A program made the translations under genes and the position numbers. This document shows, piece after piece, positions 1-9,317 of a stretch of 64,000 nucleotides of DNA. The stretch is from Psychrobacter glacincola (GTDB lineage Bacteria > Pseudomonadota > Gammaproteobacteria > Pseudomonadales > Moraxellaceae), in contig LIQB01000005.1 in the NCBI GenBank assembly GCA_001411745.2, positions 1 through 64,000 on the forward strand. Direction: 5' to 3'. Below the pieces are notes generated by a model, which was given only the letters and a program-made list of their open reading frames with translations, had not been told where the DNA came from and did not search any database. The first letter of the stretch is position 1, and each line of letters opens with the position of its first letter.

Positions 1-93
1 CTGTTCTTGCCATAATTTAGAGAGCCCTGTTTGAAATAGTCTCTTTATTTTAAAGCCTTTATACTTACTTTTACAGATTAGGGACACGCCCTA
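1..93 (-). mobile_element. Partial insertion sequence: terminal inverted repeat and first codons of a probable transposase
   Basis: Read on the minus strand, the outer end at about 93 is TAGGGCGTGTCCCTAATC, followed by about 60 bases of leader and an ATG at 11-13 that opens a frame reading M-A-R-T before the window ends. A terminal repeat, a short leader and an M-A-R-T start are typical of IS5-type transposases, but only four residues are visible, so the family is inferred. The same terminal sequence borders the MITE at 4739-4912 and the remnant at 5698, suggesting that one transposase family serves all three. The flanking TA fits a two-base target duplication. Confidence 0.5.
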
Positions 94-181
94 GTATTAT
101 CAGTCTAAGTTTAGTCATTATTTTTTATCCTGCTCAAAAACCTACATCAATATATTAAGTAACGACCAAAAAACTCTGGTA

Positions 182-238
182 TAAAAAATAATAGCTCTTT
201 GATTTAATCAAATATTATCGACTAAATCAAAGAGCTAT
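182..238 (-). terminator. Rho-independent terminator of hrpA
   Basis: A perfect 16-bp stem (191-206 with 223-238) with a 16-base loop is followed on the minus strand by a T-rich run. It lies about 55 bases past the hrpA stop codon. Confidence 0.75.
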
Positions 239-293
239 ACAAGACAATTGTCATATGCTGTCAATTAGCAAATTTTAAAAATCTAACGCTATC

Positions 294-3200
294 CTAACTC
301 ATTTTATCCCACATCTTGCTTAGGCGCTTTGGTGACACTGCCATGCGGGTTTTCATCGGTTGCGCGAATAGCTGAATACGATACTCCTCGACCATCCATC
401 GATACTCACTAATGGCTTTATCATTGGCACGATTTGCCAGCCGCTCCATATGCTCATCAAGGGCATAGACACCGTCGAGATCGGATTCGAGATTGTGCTC
501 AAGCCGTTCGATACGAATTTCAAGCGCCTCTAGATAGCGCGGATACTGCTGCCATTGGCTATAATCCATGCGATAAACAAAATCAGCCAAGTGTAAGTCT
601 TCTAATTGGTCTTCGATATCTTCGATAGACTCACCAAATACCTCTCGATCGAGCATGAGTAAGCTTTGGCGAATACGCTGCCAGCGAGTATAGACATTTT
701 TAAGGATTTTTATAACGTTTTGCCCCGTCAATAGAAAGTTAACCGACACCACTTCCAAGGTTTTCTCGTACTCTTCTGGCGTAAAGGGTAATTCTTCAGC
801 AAGCGCTACGGCAGTATCATCAGCGCTTTCAGGCAAATCAGCACTGTGGTCAAATAACACATAATGCTCTTCAAGCGACGCGTCCAATGCCGCGTCGATG
901 ACGATGCTTTTTAGCTTCTCCATATCACCAAGTGGTGCAAATGCCAATTTGAATATCTTATCAATTTGGCTGGTCAGCTGTTTTTTCTTCGCACCAAGCT
1001 TACCTTTTATCAAGGTCAAAACCCCGATACGGTGTGCCTGTAACGCTGCATTGACATCGGTATATTGATGGATAGATACCGCTTCACCTGACGCATCTGC
1101 TACGAGCGCAGCAAACTGCTTCATCACCACGCCTGCACTATGATGATTTTTGCTAAAGGCAAAATGCTCAGGGAATTCGGTATGCGTACCTTGCTGCTCA
1201 TTCACCGCTTGGCGGGTTTCAGAGGCATGACGAATCTGTAGCGTTTGCAGGTCGCGACCCTTTTCGATAATGCGGTTTTTGTCGTCGACCACACAGATTT
1301 GCGGCTGTAAATAGCGATCAATGCTAGAGGGATTAAAGCTATCAGGCGTCACTGACATAACGCCGCGACGATTTAGGGCTTGGCAAAGCTGCTTGAGCAA
1401 TCCTTGTCCACCAGCAGGTTGCAGTTCATCAAACAAGCTATCGGCTGTATCAGGAATCGGTACAATTTGACGGCGGATATCCTTTGGTAGTGACTTAAGC
1501 AACTGCAATACTAGCTCATAACGCCAACCGGGTACGCCCCACAATAGTTCGATCGCATCAAGCTGCGGTAGCGCGGCAAGTGGCACACGAATGGTCACGC
1601 CATCATCATCGCTGGACGGATCAAAGACATAACGTAGCGGTAGTTTTAAATCACCCAATTTCCACACTTCTGGGAAATCGCCTGTGGTCGGTGCTTGGCT
1701 ATTGAGCACGTCATCATCGGTAAAGAATAGATATTTGGCATCAGTTTTTTCAACCTCGGCACGCCAATCTTCAAAGGCTTTGCGACTGGCAATATGCTCA
1801 GGTATTTTTTTATCATAAAACTGATACAGTGCTTCTTCATCAACCAACAAATCACGGCGACGTAACTTATCTTCAATGCGTTCAATGTCGGCAATTTTAT
1901 CCATATTATGCTGTAAAAATGGCGCTTGACGCCCCAAATTACCAGTCACCAGACCATCACGAATGAAGATTTCTCGTGACTCAACTAAGTTCACTTGCTC
2001 ATAATTGGTCAGCTGTTTACTAATAATAATCAGCCCAAATAAGCTAATCTGCGCGTAAGCTTTCACTCGTCCAGTCTTCTTCGACCAATGCGGCTCAAAG
2101 TAGTGATACTTTAATAAGTCACCTGCGGCTGAGATAATCCATTCTGGTTCAATTTTGGCAACAGTGCGCATAAAGACTTGCGAGGTTTCGACCACTTCAA
2201 AAGCCATGACCCAAGGTGGTACTTGTTTAAATACCGTACTCGCGGGGAAGATTTTGGCTTTTTGCTGGCGCGCTGCCAGATATTCACCGCGATTTTCGGT
2301 TTTATGCGCAATTGTAGACAATAGACCTGTCAATAATGCGCGGTGTAAATTGGCATATTTAACCGCTTTGAGTTCTTCATCTTCTATCGCGGTAGGGTCG
2401 CTGGTCATGTTTTCTAACGAAGCATTTTTATCGGTGCCTTTATCGGAAGCTTTTGCCTCTTTAACATCCGTCAGCTTGAGGTCTGTGACCATTTGTACTA
2501 ACTGACGATGAGTTTGATTCCACTCACGTACACGCGGGAAGCTCAGATAGTTTTTCTTGGTAAAATTCTTACGCTGATTGCCAGACAGCTTATTGCCATC
2601 TTCATCTTTTTCAAATAGCGCTTTCCACAGACTCAGATAGAATAAAAAGTCAGAATCATCTTGACGAAATTCCGCATGCTTTTGGTCGGCTTGCTGGCGT
2701 TTATTGGCAGGACGCTCGCGTGGATCCTGTACAGCAAGAGCCGCTACTACAATCAGCATCTCACGGATACAATCAAAATCACTGCCCGCAACCAACATAC
2801 GTGCTAGCCTTGGATCGATTGGCATACGCGCCATTTTTTGTCCAGTTGGCGTCAGGCTTAAATGGTCGAGACCTTTTTTTGGTTTTGGCTTATTGGTTTG
2901 ATGAGCAGCAGTTACTTCATTTTTAGAGGTAATCGCGCCTAACTCATCAAGCAATTTATGCCCATCAGTAACCAAGCGGCTATCGGGTGGCTCGATAAAG
3001 GCAAAATCATCAACACTACCTAAGCGCAGATTGGCCATCTGTAAAATAACGGATGCAAGATTGGTCCGTAAAATCTCAGGTTCGGTAAATTCTGGACGAC
3101 CGGTAAAGTCCTCTTCACTATAAAGACGGATACAAACACCCGGCGCAACACGACCGCAGCGACCTTTACGCTGATTGGCAGCCGCTTGCGAGATTGCCTC

Positions 3201-4592
3201 AATCGGTAGACGCTGTACGCGTGAGCGATACGAATAGCGTGATATCCGCGCAAATCCCAAATCAATCACATAACGAATGCCGGGTACGGTCAGCGCAGTT
3301 TCGGCAACGTTGGTCGCAATAACAATACGCCGACCACGACCTGACGGTTGAAAGATGCGCTGCTGCTCTTCATAAGTCTGCCGTGCAAATAGTGGCAGCA
3401 CTTCGGTGTGCTTGGGTCCATGACGCTCAAGCACCTCTTGCAGCTCACGAATCTCAGCTTCTGTGGCGGCAAATATCAAGATGTCTGCTTGATCAGCATG
3501 ACCTTTATTTTGTGCATCGCTGAAGCATTCTTCGACGGCGGCCACAACCGCACGTGGCAGATTTTCTTCAAAGTCATCGTAGCTGTCATCATCGGAGCTG
3601 TTCACTGGCTCATCAGTGAGGGGACGGTAACGAACTTCAACAGGAAAACTACGACCTTCGACATTGAAAATAGGTGCAGGTACGTTGCGTTTTAGCTTAT
3701 TATCATAGCGGCTAAAGTATTCACTAAAGCGTTTGGTATCAAGTGTTGCTGAGGTAATAATCACTTTTAAATCAGGACGTTTGGGCAGTAGCTTTTTCAG
3801 ATAACCCATAATGAAATCAATGTTTAAGCTACGCTCATGCGCCTCATCAATAATGATGGTATCGTATTTACTCAAGAATCTATCGTGACCCAATTCTGCC
3901 AGTAAGATACCATCGGTCATCAGCTTAACAACAGATTGCGCCGTACCCTGCTCATTAAAGCGAATCTTGAAGCTGACAGTATTACCGAGCTGCTCGCCCA
4001 ATTCTTCAGCGATACGGTTTGCCACACTGCGCGCGGCCAATCGTCGAGGCTGGGTATGCCCTATCTGCCCAGTGATACCGCGACCTGCCAGCATTGCCAG
4101 CTTGGGCAATTGCGTCGTCTTACCAGAACCCGTTTCCCCCGCAACAATAATGACTTGGTGATCAATAATTGCTTGTACTAAATCTTCTGCACGTTGACTC
4201 ACGGGCAAATCAAGATTCAGTTTTTCTGTTAGTTTGTCTGGAATACTATCCATACGTGCCTGCACCGCTTGCTGTGAGCGGGTCTTGATTTTTTCATACT
4301 GCGCACGTTTTTTAGTTAGCCCATCATCCGCTTTATCCTCAGAAACTTTTTTATTTTTAGCCCCGGCAGCCCTTGCCAGTTCACGCTCAAGACGACTTAA
4401 ATAATAACTGTCTTTAGCGAGTACTGGTAAATCAACAACCATATCAGGTTGTGAAGACGCTTCATTACTGTTTGCCGTAATATTCAAATTATCGTCATTT
4501 GGGTTTGCTAATCTACTTAATTCATCGGATTTAAGCCCATTGGTATTGTTTTCAGTTGGTATATTTGAGGTACTCTTAGAAGTATTCGGCAT
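294..4592 (-). CDS. hrpA: ATP-dependent RNA helicase HrpA (DEAH box)
   Basis: This 1432-residue cytoplasmic DEAH-box helicase belongs to the HrpA family, which unwinds RNA and has been linked to mRNA processing and rescue of stalled ribosomes. Visible motifs are Walker A GETGSGKTT (about 152-160), DEAH (249-252), SATLD, the motif V region ATNVAETALTVPG and QRKGRCGR (motif VI). The winged-helix/HA2 part and the long HrpA-specific C-terminal region (DUF3418) follow. The protein is somewhat longer than the E. coli one (about 1300 residues), mainly through a low-complexity N-terminal tail of about 115 residues and acidic or charged inserts. The ATG at 4592 has only a weak ribosome site, so the start may lie further inside the tail. 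It is monocistronic and followed by a strong terminator. Confidence 0.95.
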   Translation of the reverse strand: MPNTSKSTSNIPTENNTNGLKSDELSRLANPNDDNLNITANSNEASSQPDMVVDLPVLAKDSYYLSRLERELARAAGAKNKKVSEDKADDGLTKKRAQYEKIKTRSQQAVQARMDSIPDKLTEKLNLDLPVSQRAEDLVQAIIDHQVIIVAGETGSGKTTQLPKLAMLAGRGITGQIGHTQPRRLAARSVANRIAEELGEQLGNTVSFKIRFNEQGTAQSVVKLMTDGILLAELGHDRFLSKYDTIIIDEAHERSLNIDFIMGYLKKLLPKRPDLKVIITSATLDTKRFSEYFSRYDNKLKRNVPAPIFNVEGRSFPVEVRYRPLTDEPVNSSDDDSYDDFEENLPRAVVAAVEECFSDAQNKGHADQADILIFAATEAEIRELQEVLERHGPKHTEVLPLFARQTYEEQQRIFQPSGRGRRIVIATNVAETALTVPGIRYVIDLGFARISRYSYRSRVQRLPIEAISQAAANQRKGRCGRVAPGVCIRLYSEEDFTGRPEFTEPEILRTNLASVILQMANLRLGSVDDFAFIEPPDSRLVTDGHKLLDELGAITSKNEVTAAHQTNKPKPKKGLDHLSLTPTGQKMARMPIDPRLARMLVAGSDFDCIREMLIVVAALAVQDPRERPANKRQQADQKHAEFRQDDSDFLFYLSLWKALFEKDEDGNKLSGNQRKNFTKKNYLSFPRVREWNQTHRQLVQMVTDLKLTDVKEAKASDKGTDKNASLENMTSDPTAIEDEELKAVKYANLHRALLTGLLSTIAHKTENRGEYLAARQQKAKIFPASTVFKQVPPWVMAFEVVETSQVFMRTVAKIEPEWIISAAGDLLKYHYFEPHWSKKTGRVKAYAQISLFGLIIISKQLTNYEQVNLVESREIFIRDGLVTGNLGRQAPFLQHNMDKIADIERIEDKLRRRDLLVDEEALYQFYDKKIPEHIASRKAFEDWRAEVEKTDAKYLFFTDDDVLNSQAPTTGDFPEVWKLGDLKLPLRYVFDPSSDDDGVTIRVPLAALPQLDAIELLWGVPGWRYELVLQLLKSLPKDIRRQIVPIPDTADSLFDELQPAGGQGLLKQLCQALNRRGVMSVTPDSFNPSSIDRYLQPQICVVDDKNRIIEKGRDLQTLQIRHASETRQAVNEQQGTHTEFPEHFAFSKNHHSAGVVMKQFAALVADASGEAVSIHQYTDVNAALQAHRIGVLTLIKGKLGAKKKQLTSQIDKIFKLAFAPLGDMEKLKSIVIDAALDASLEEHYVLFDHSADLPESADDTAVALAEELPFTPEEYEKTLEVVSVNFLLTGQNVIKILKNVYTRWQRIRQSLLMLDREVFGESIEDIEDQLEDLHLADFVYRMDYSQWQQYPRYLEALEIRIERLEHNLESDLDGVYALDEHMERLANRANDKAISEYRWMVEEYRIQLFAQPMKTRMAVSPKRLSKMWDKMS

Positions 4593-4738
4593 ATTTACTT
4601 AGGCTATTTATTATTTGGAAGTGGTTAGATTATGAGGGTAATTTGGGCGTGATTCAAGGTGGTTATAGTGTTTGCTTGGCAACTATGCAGACTATTATCT
4701 ATTTTTAAACCGCTCAGTCAAAATATTTCTAAGCTCAT

Positions 4739-4912
4739 TAGGGCGTGTCTTCATTTCAAAAATGGTGATAAAAATGAGATAAATTGCCGTCAAACAAGGA
4801 AAATAGCGCAGATAATATCGGGATATTAACCAGCTATTTGACGATGTTTGGCAAGATTTAGCCATTTTTAGCCCATTTAGAGGACTATCGAGTGAATTGA
4901 AGACACGCCCTA
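4739..4912. mobile_element. MITE-like element, 174 bp, with 16-bp terminal inverted repeats
   Basis: The left end reads TAGGGCGTGTCTTCA and the right end is its reverse complement, TGAAGACACGCCCTA. The inner sequence continues as an imperfect palindrome: an aattgccgtcaaaca segment on the left faces a gacgatgtttggcaa segment on the right, around a centre with gatatt/aatatc. There is no open reading frame of note. It is therefore a non-autonomous, foldback-type element, and its ends match the IS end at the window start. It lies between hrpA and a hypothetical gene whose stop codon it supplies. The terminal TA may be the duplicated target. Confidence 0.75.
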
Positions 4913-5280
4913 GTCATAGGCTTAAATTGAAAATGCTCTGGCTCCATTTGAGCAATCAAAGCATACTGATCATTTTCAATCGAGTTATTCTCACAAGAAA
5001 AATGATTCATCTCCTGACCAGTGATGGCACTAATAATATAAAAAGAGGTATCGCTATCTTCAAACTGTGTCAGCTCATAGTAATTATTCGGATCCCGCAT
5101 AACGAGATTAGTACCATTAGAAAGAGTCGTATAATAGGTATCCTCAGTCGCTTGCTGCGCCTCTAATCTTAAAGGATTACCTTGGGTGGCAAAATAATAC
5201 TTGAGCATATAACCAATATCGCTATTAATCACATCCAAACGTAAATGATCACCCTTTTCTGTGATGCATTGATAGATCAT
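4885..5280 (-). CDS. Hypothetical protein, 3' end formed by the MITE
   Basis: This 131-residue protein has no recognised domain. It is acidic and moderately hydrophilic, with no signal peptide or membrane segment visible, and reads as soluble and cytoplasmic (inference). The ATG at 5280 begins M-I-Y-Q-C. Reading along the gene, sequence after P-M-T enters the right inverted repeat of the MITE, so the last eight residues (R-A-C-L-Q-F-T-R) and the TAG stop at 4885 are encoded by the element. The original C-terminus is therefore lost or altered, and the gene may be a decaying copy. The neighbours are equally obscure. Confidence 0.55.
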   Translation of the reverse strand: MIYQCITEKGDHLRLDVINSDIGYMLKYYFATQGNPLRLEAQQATEDTYYTTLSNGTNLVMRDPNNYYELTQFEDSDTSFYIISAITGQEMNHFSCENNSIENDQYALIAQMEPEHFQFKPMTRACLQFTR

Positions 5281-5377
5281 AAAAGATTCGTAAATTCGTG
5301 GTTCAGTAGTGACATTTTATCAAATTTTTCAAACCTGCCAGCCCTATTTTATTTCTGTGAATAAATTATTTGTAAGC

Positions 5378-5695
5378 TCACATGCTACTTGTATAAATAA
5401 TCTGTTGACGAATAGCAGCCCCCGTAAAGAAATTCTGCAACTTTTGCAATGGCAGCCTAGGAAAAGGCAGATGCAGCGAAAGTATTAACCTCTCAAACGC
5501 TACCATTTCATCAGCTAATGCTTGTGCGACATCAGGTTGAATCTGCGGATTTTCATACACATTATCAATTAACCAAGTGAGTTGTGGAAACTTAGCATTA
5601 TCATGAATCTGATAAAGGGTGGGTAATAGCTCATCAGAGATTTGGCAACGCGATTTGCGAATCATGCCATTTTTATAGTACATATTTAAAGCCAT
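5378..5695 (-). CDS. Hypothetical protein, 105 aa
   Basis: This small protein begins M-A-L-N-M-Y-Y-K-N-G and has no domain that I recognise. A mid-protein helix-rich stretch (about residues 50-75, with alternating acidic and aliphatic residues) is all that stands out, and there is no signal peptide. The start codon is two bases from the end of a MITE remnant (5698-5748), so the upstream region, including an AAGGA about 11 bases before the ATG, comes from mobile DNA. Whether the gene is expressed is open. It lies between two other accessory genes on the same strand. Confidence 0.45.
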   Translation of the reverse strand: MALNMYYKNGMIRKSRCQISDELLPTLYQIHDNAKFPQLTWLIDNVYENPQIQPDVAQALADEMVAFERLILSLHLPFPRLPLQKLQNFFTGAAIRQQIIYTSSM

Positions 5696-5697
5696 AT

Positions 5698-5748
5698 TAG
5701 GGTGTGTCCTTAATTAAATGATGAGATTAAAAATGAAATGAATTTAAA
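5698..5748 (+). mobile_element. MITE remnant (left end only)
   Basis: The sequence starts TAGGGTGTGTCCTTAATT and continues with an A/T-rich stretch (atgatgagattaaaaatgaa) that aligns with the left 50 bases of the MITE at 4739. No matching right end is found nearby, so this looks like a decayed or truncated copy. It separates the 105-aa gene from the stop codon of the DUF1543 gene. Confidence 0.5.
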
Positions 5749-6337
5749 ATAACTTCCTTAAATTCTTGATACTTAGATAGCCAACATACTCTTTATCTTC
5801 ATCAGCATTTGTAAGTTCGTGACTATTATGAATCCTAGGCTCAATTAAAATCTGTATGTTTGAGACAAGGTCGTTCACGTCGTATATATCATCGATATCT
5901 ACCTGAAATTTATCATCAATGTGCGATGCGGCATTAAAAGGTGTGTCTTTATCTTTAAAAGTAAGTTGTTGATAAAACTCACTTTGCTTTGCTTGTTTAA
6001 TAGCATCTTTTTGATTATCAGAAACGATAAGTAGCTTATGATGAAACTCTTCAAAACTCCCCCGCTGATAGCCGCCTAAATTAATAAAGAACAGTTTTAA
6101 ACCGTTATCATTCGCGGCTTGGTTATCTGACTCAATCAATTTAACAGTATGGTTTCCCACTTTGGTAATCGCTCTGTATGAATCAATATGCCATTTATTG
6201 TTGACTTCCGGCCAATGATTATTGATATCGTCTATTAGCTCGCTTACCTGATTGGCTACACCGAATAAAATATCGTGCTGCTCAATCAAACGACCTTTGG
6301 GGCGACCACCAAGCTGCACCATAAATAGTGTTGGCAT
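5744..6337 (-). CDS. DUF1543 domain-containing protein
   Basis: This 197-residue protein has the N-terminal signature L-F-M-V-Q-L-G-G-R-P-K-G-R-L-I-E-Q-H-D, which I recognise as DUF1543 (PF07566). A second related block (L-F-F-I-N-L-G-G-Y-Q-R-G-S-F-E-E-F-H) appears near residue 100, so the protein seems to hold two copies of the unit. No biochemical function is known for the family. There is no signal peptide. The stop codon lies at the inner edge of the MITE remnant, so the 3' end may have been modified by the insertion. It is divergent from the lipoprotein gene at 6413, sharing about 75 bases of promoter DNA. Confidence 0.75.
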   Translation of the reverse strand: MPTLFMVQLGGRPKGRLIEQHDILFGVANQVSELIDDINNHWPEVNNKWHIDSYRAITKVGNHTVKLIESDNQAANDNGLKLFFINLGGYQRGSFEEFHHKLLIVSDNQKDAIKQAKQSEFYQQLTFKDKDTPFNAASHIDDKFQVDIDDIYDVNDLVSNIQILIEPRIHNSHELTNADEDKEYVGYLSIKNLRKLF

Positions 6338-6412
6338 AAAGAATTACCTTGTACGTTAATAACTTCTGAGTAAAATGTGTGATGTTAGATAAATCATATA
6401 AAAAGGATCAAT

Positions 6413-6859
6413 ATGGGCATTCTGATAGCTATTAAGCTGACGTTTATAGCGACTATATTTTTGCCAATAGTGTTGTGTTTAACTTCCTGTACAAATAAAG
6501 AATCAAGCTTAACATCAAGAGCTACTTATCATGACATCAGCAAAGTTGAAATTGAGAACCCTTATTCAAACCCTATTCTACTATCTTACGACGCAAAGCA
6601 TCAGCCTGAAAAAATGCAGGCCCTAGTCGATGAGATAAACAGTCAAAGCCATGGTTTTTGGCGTGAAGGTCTAGGCGGCAAAGAGGGAGCTAATGTTATT
6701 AGTATTCATATCTATAGCTATTCTGAGACGCCAGTTTCAAGCTTTTCTTTATTTTCTAATCAACTAATGGAGCGAGGACCAAATTATCGACAGCTTAATG
6801 TAGACGGTTTTTTTAGGCAAATAGATATTCAAGCGCTACCCGCATTGAAAGAGGTTTAG
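6413..6859 (+). CDS. Hypothetical lipoprotein
   Basis: This 148-residue protein has an N-terminal hydrophobic segment ending in L-C-L-T-S-C (cysteine near residue 26), which resembles a lipoprotein signal peptidase II site, so a membrane-anchored periplasmic protein is likely. The mature part contains no domain that I recognise. AAGGATCAAT precedes the ATG with good spacing. The gene stands alone between the DUF1543 gene and a convergent phosphoesterase and belongs to the accessory patch. Function unknown. Confidence 0.6.
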   Translation: MGILIAIKLTFIATIFLPIVLCLTSCTNKESSLTSRATYHDISKVEIENPYSNPILLSYDAKHQPEKMQALVDEINSQSHGFWREGLGGKEGANVISIHIYSYSETPVSSFSLFSNQLMERGPNYRQLNVDGFFRQIDIQALPALKEV

Positions 6860-6956
6860 TGTGGTCATAGAGATATTGATGCATATCATAGCTTGCAACT
6901 TAGTAAATCATGCTAAAAATAGGCAAAATCCTGATACTTATATATTTAATTGCTCA

Positions 6957-7754
6957 TCAAGGCAATACTCGCCCTGTTCTCAGTGCAAACGCCCAGTCTT
7001 CACGACCGTTCATTGAAGCCAATTTAGCCGCAGCTTCATAATCATAAGGCACCTTGATATGCTCAGTTTGCCAGTATTTACCCTGTTCAGTATCAACACA
7101 TTTAATAAGCGCGTAACTGGCATGGGGCGAATAGGTTTGCATCTTATGCAAAACAGGCAAGTCATCTTCATAGGCAGGGTAACCCACGCTACCTGTATTG
7201 ATGATTATCTGACCTGTCGATAGCGTGACTGTACGTGGGATATGAGTATGACCACATATAATAACGGTGCTATCGATACCGTTAAGCTGTGCCAAAATGT
7301 CTAGATTATCACGTAAGGTCGGCTGACCCGTCTCGATATTTTCTAACAAATAGACCATGTCATCGGTTGGTGACCCATGGCACAGATAAATATTCTTACT
7401 CAAATGACAATCAAATGGTAAATTCTGCAGCCACTTAACCGCTGCTTTTGGCAAGTCCTCTATGATAAAAGCCATGGTTGCGTTGTTGCCAATCTCCGCC
7501 GTTGTCGCTTCATAAATCTGTCTATCCTGATTACCTCGAATAGTAATGATATCGTTCTGCTGTGCCATTAAGAGCGCATAGGTATTTTTAGGGGCAATCG
7601 GTCCGTATAAAATATCGCCCAGATTAACAATTTGATCAATATCACGCTGTTTAATATCAGTCAGCACGGCTTCAAGCGCGAAAACATTACTATGAATGTC
7701 GGAAATAGCCGCGATAGTATTTAATTGCTTGTTATTAGAGTTAGAGTGCGCCAT
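6957..7754 (-). CDS. Calcineurin-like metallophosphoesterase (YfcE/MJ0936-like)
   Basis: This 265-residue protein carries the full dimetal phosphoesterase signature in order: A-I-S-D-I-H-S-N (D-x-H), N-L-G-D (GD), I-R-G-N-Q-D (GNxD, with D in place of the more usual H), L-C-H-G-S-P and C-G-H-T-H-I-P (GHxH). It is a soluble cytoplasmic enzyme of the class that hydrolyses phosphodiesters or phosphomonoesters; the substrate cannot be read from the sequence. The length is normal for the group. It is monocistronic and convergent with the lipoprotein gene. Confidence 0.85.
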   Translation of the reverse strand: MAHSNSNNKQLNTIAAISDIHSNVFALEAVLTDIKQRDIDQIVNLGDILYGPIAPKNTYALLMAQQNDIITIRGNQDRQIYEATTAEIGNNATMAFIIEDLPKAAVKWLQNLPFDCHLSKNIYLCHGSPTDDMVYLLENIETGQPTLRDNLDILAQLNGIDSTVIICGHTHIPRTVTLSTGQIIINTGSVGYPAYEDDLPVLHKMQTYSPHASYALIKCVDTEQGKYWQTEHIKVPYDYEAAAKLASMNGREDWAFALRTGRVLP

Positions 7755-7828
7755 CCTATTTATTTTCCTAACAAATCACTATGTTATACATTGACTAACC
7801 GTAAAAAGGAATAGAAAAGAGAAACAAA

Positions 7829-7866
7829 AAAACCCAATGGCTCGTGATTATTGAGACATTGGGTTT
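7829..7866 (-). terminator. Terminator of the DASS transporter gene
   Basis: The stem aaacccaatg with cattgggttt, extended by ctc/gag, is followed on the minus strand by a run of T (ttttttgtttc). It lies about 30 bases past the stop codon at 7896. Confidence 0.75.
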
Positions 7867-7895
7867 CATAAATTATGATTAATGTGATTGATAAA

Positions 7896-9317
7896 CTATA
7901 TTAAGAAGAAATAAGCCCACAATCCGACGACAAAGGTAGCAATGATATTAAGAATGACACCCGTACGGATCATTTCGCTCTGTTTAATCAATCCCGTACC
8001 AAAGACAATCGCATTTGGCGGTGTCGCAACGGGTAGCATAAAGGCACAAGATGCACCAATACCGATGACCAATACCAACACTTCGTGCGGTAAACCCATC
8101 TGCTCTGCAATGGCAGCAAATACAGGAACCAGCAGGGCGGCAGAAGCGGTATTAGAAGCAAACTCCGTCAAGAAAATAATAAATGCTGATACCGCAATCA
8201 TCACCACGATAAGCGGTGCAGAAGACAACGCATTCGCGACCGTCTCCCCCAATACCAAAGAGGCACCTGACACTTTCAGAATCGTCGATAGGGCGATACC
8301 ACCGCCGAACAGCATGAGTACACCCCAATCCGTATTATCAGACACCTGCTTCCACGATACCAAGCCTAAGCTGACCACAGCGGCAGCAGCTGATAAGGCA
8401 ATAACCGCGTCAGTATCCGTAATATCAAGCGCAGCACCAATCTTTTTGGAGAAAATCCAGCTCAATGCGGTGACAATAAAGACGATAATCGTCACTACGC
8501 GAGGTTTATTCCATACAATAGGCTCATCTTCAACCAGTACAATTTTACGATTCAGGTTGGGCTTCAAAAACACATACATTGCACCTAACAATAGCGGCAA
8601 TAATACCAGCATCATCGGCACACCAAACTTCATCCAGTCCACAAAGGCAATATTGAGCGCCTTTGCAGCGATAGCATTTGGCGGCGAACCAACGATCGTA
8701 CCTAAACCACCAAGGCTTGCTGAGTAAGCGATACCTAATAGTACAAATACAAAAGTGCCTCGGTCTTTTTCACGGTCAACTTGCGTTAAAATACCCAGCG
8801 CTAATGGCAACATCATCGCCGCCGTCGCAGTATTCGATATCCACATCGACAAAAATGCGGTCACGCCAAATATCAAAAATACCGCTGTGCTTAATTTGCC
8901 ACCTGACATCGATAAAATCTTCAGGGCAATTTTTTTATCCAATTGCTGTACATGCAAGGCTGCCGCTAAAGCAAAACCACCAAAAAACAAATAAATGGTC
9001 GGATTGGCAAAGCTTTGTAAGCCTATTTCGGCATCGAATTCTGGTATACCCACTAGGGCACCAACCACGACTACCAATAGTGCCGTAATCGTGACGTGCA
9101 ACGCTTCCGTTAGCCACAATACGCCGATGAAGAACAATAAGGCAAGACCCTTATTGGCATTGATATCGAATGGCAATACATTATAAATAATCATACTGAT
9201 AACTGCCGCAATAGTGACCACTATCAACCCTTTACCAGTACCCTTTGGAAAGGTATCGGTAAATAAATACTCATTGCCATCATCAGGAAGATGGCTATCT
9301 AGTTTTTGCTCTGACAT
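7896..9317 (-). CDS. Divalent anion:sodium symporter (DASS/SLC13 family)
   Basis: This 473-residue inner-membrane protein has about a dozen hydrophobic segments. The two inverted repeats each carry the substrate/sodium SNT motif: S-N-T-A-T-A-A-M-M-L-P and S-N-T-A-S-A-A-L-L-V-P, as in the VcINDY type of Na+/dicarboxylate importers. Uptake of succinate, fumarate or malate with sodium is the expected role; sulfate or citrate cannot be excluded. AAGGACATTTT precedes the ATG. It is a single gene with its own terminator. Confidence 0.9.
   Translation of the reverse strand: MSEQKLDSHLPDDGNEYLFTDTFPKGTGKGLIVVTIAAVISMIIYNVLPFDINANKGLALLFFIGVLWLTEALHVTITALLVVVVGALVGIPEFDAEIGLQSFANPTIYLFFGGFALAAALHVQQLDKKIALKILSMSGGKLSTAVFLIFGVTAFLSMWISNTATAAMMLPLALGILTQVDREKDRGTFVFVLLGIAYSASLGGLGTIVGSPPNAIAAKALNIAFVDWMKFGVPMMLVLLPLLLGAMYVFLKPNLNRKIVLVEDEPIVWNKPRVVTIIVFIVTALSWIFSKKIGAALDITDTDAVIALSAAAAVVSLGLVSWKQVSDNTDWGVLMLFGGGIALSTILKVSGASLVLGETVANALSSAPLIVVMIAVSAFIIFLTEFASNTASAALLVPVFAAIAEQMGLPHEVLVLVIGIGASCAFMLPVATPPNAIVFGTGLIKQSEMIRTGVILNIIATFVVGLWAYFFLI

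Noticed and set aside
2155..4181. Several plus-strand frames opposite hrpA
   Set aside because: Antisense to a clearly conserved gene; no independent support.
7942..9186. Long plus-strand frames opposite the DASS transporter gene
   Set aside because: They are antisense shadows without ribosome sites and with no sensible protein composition.
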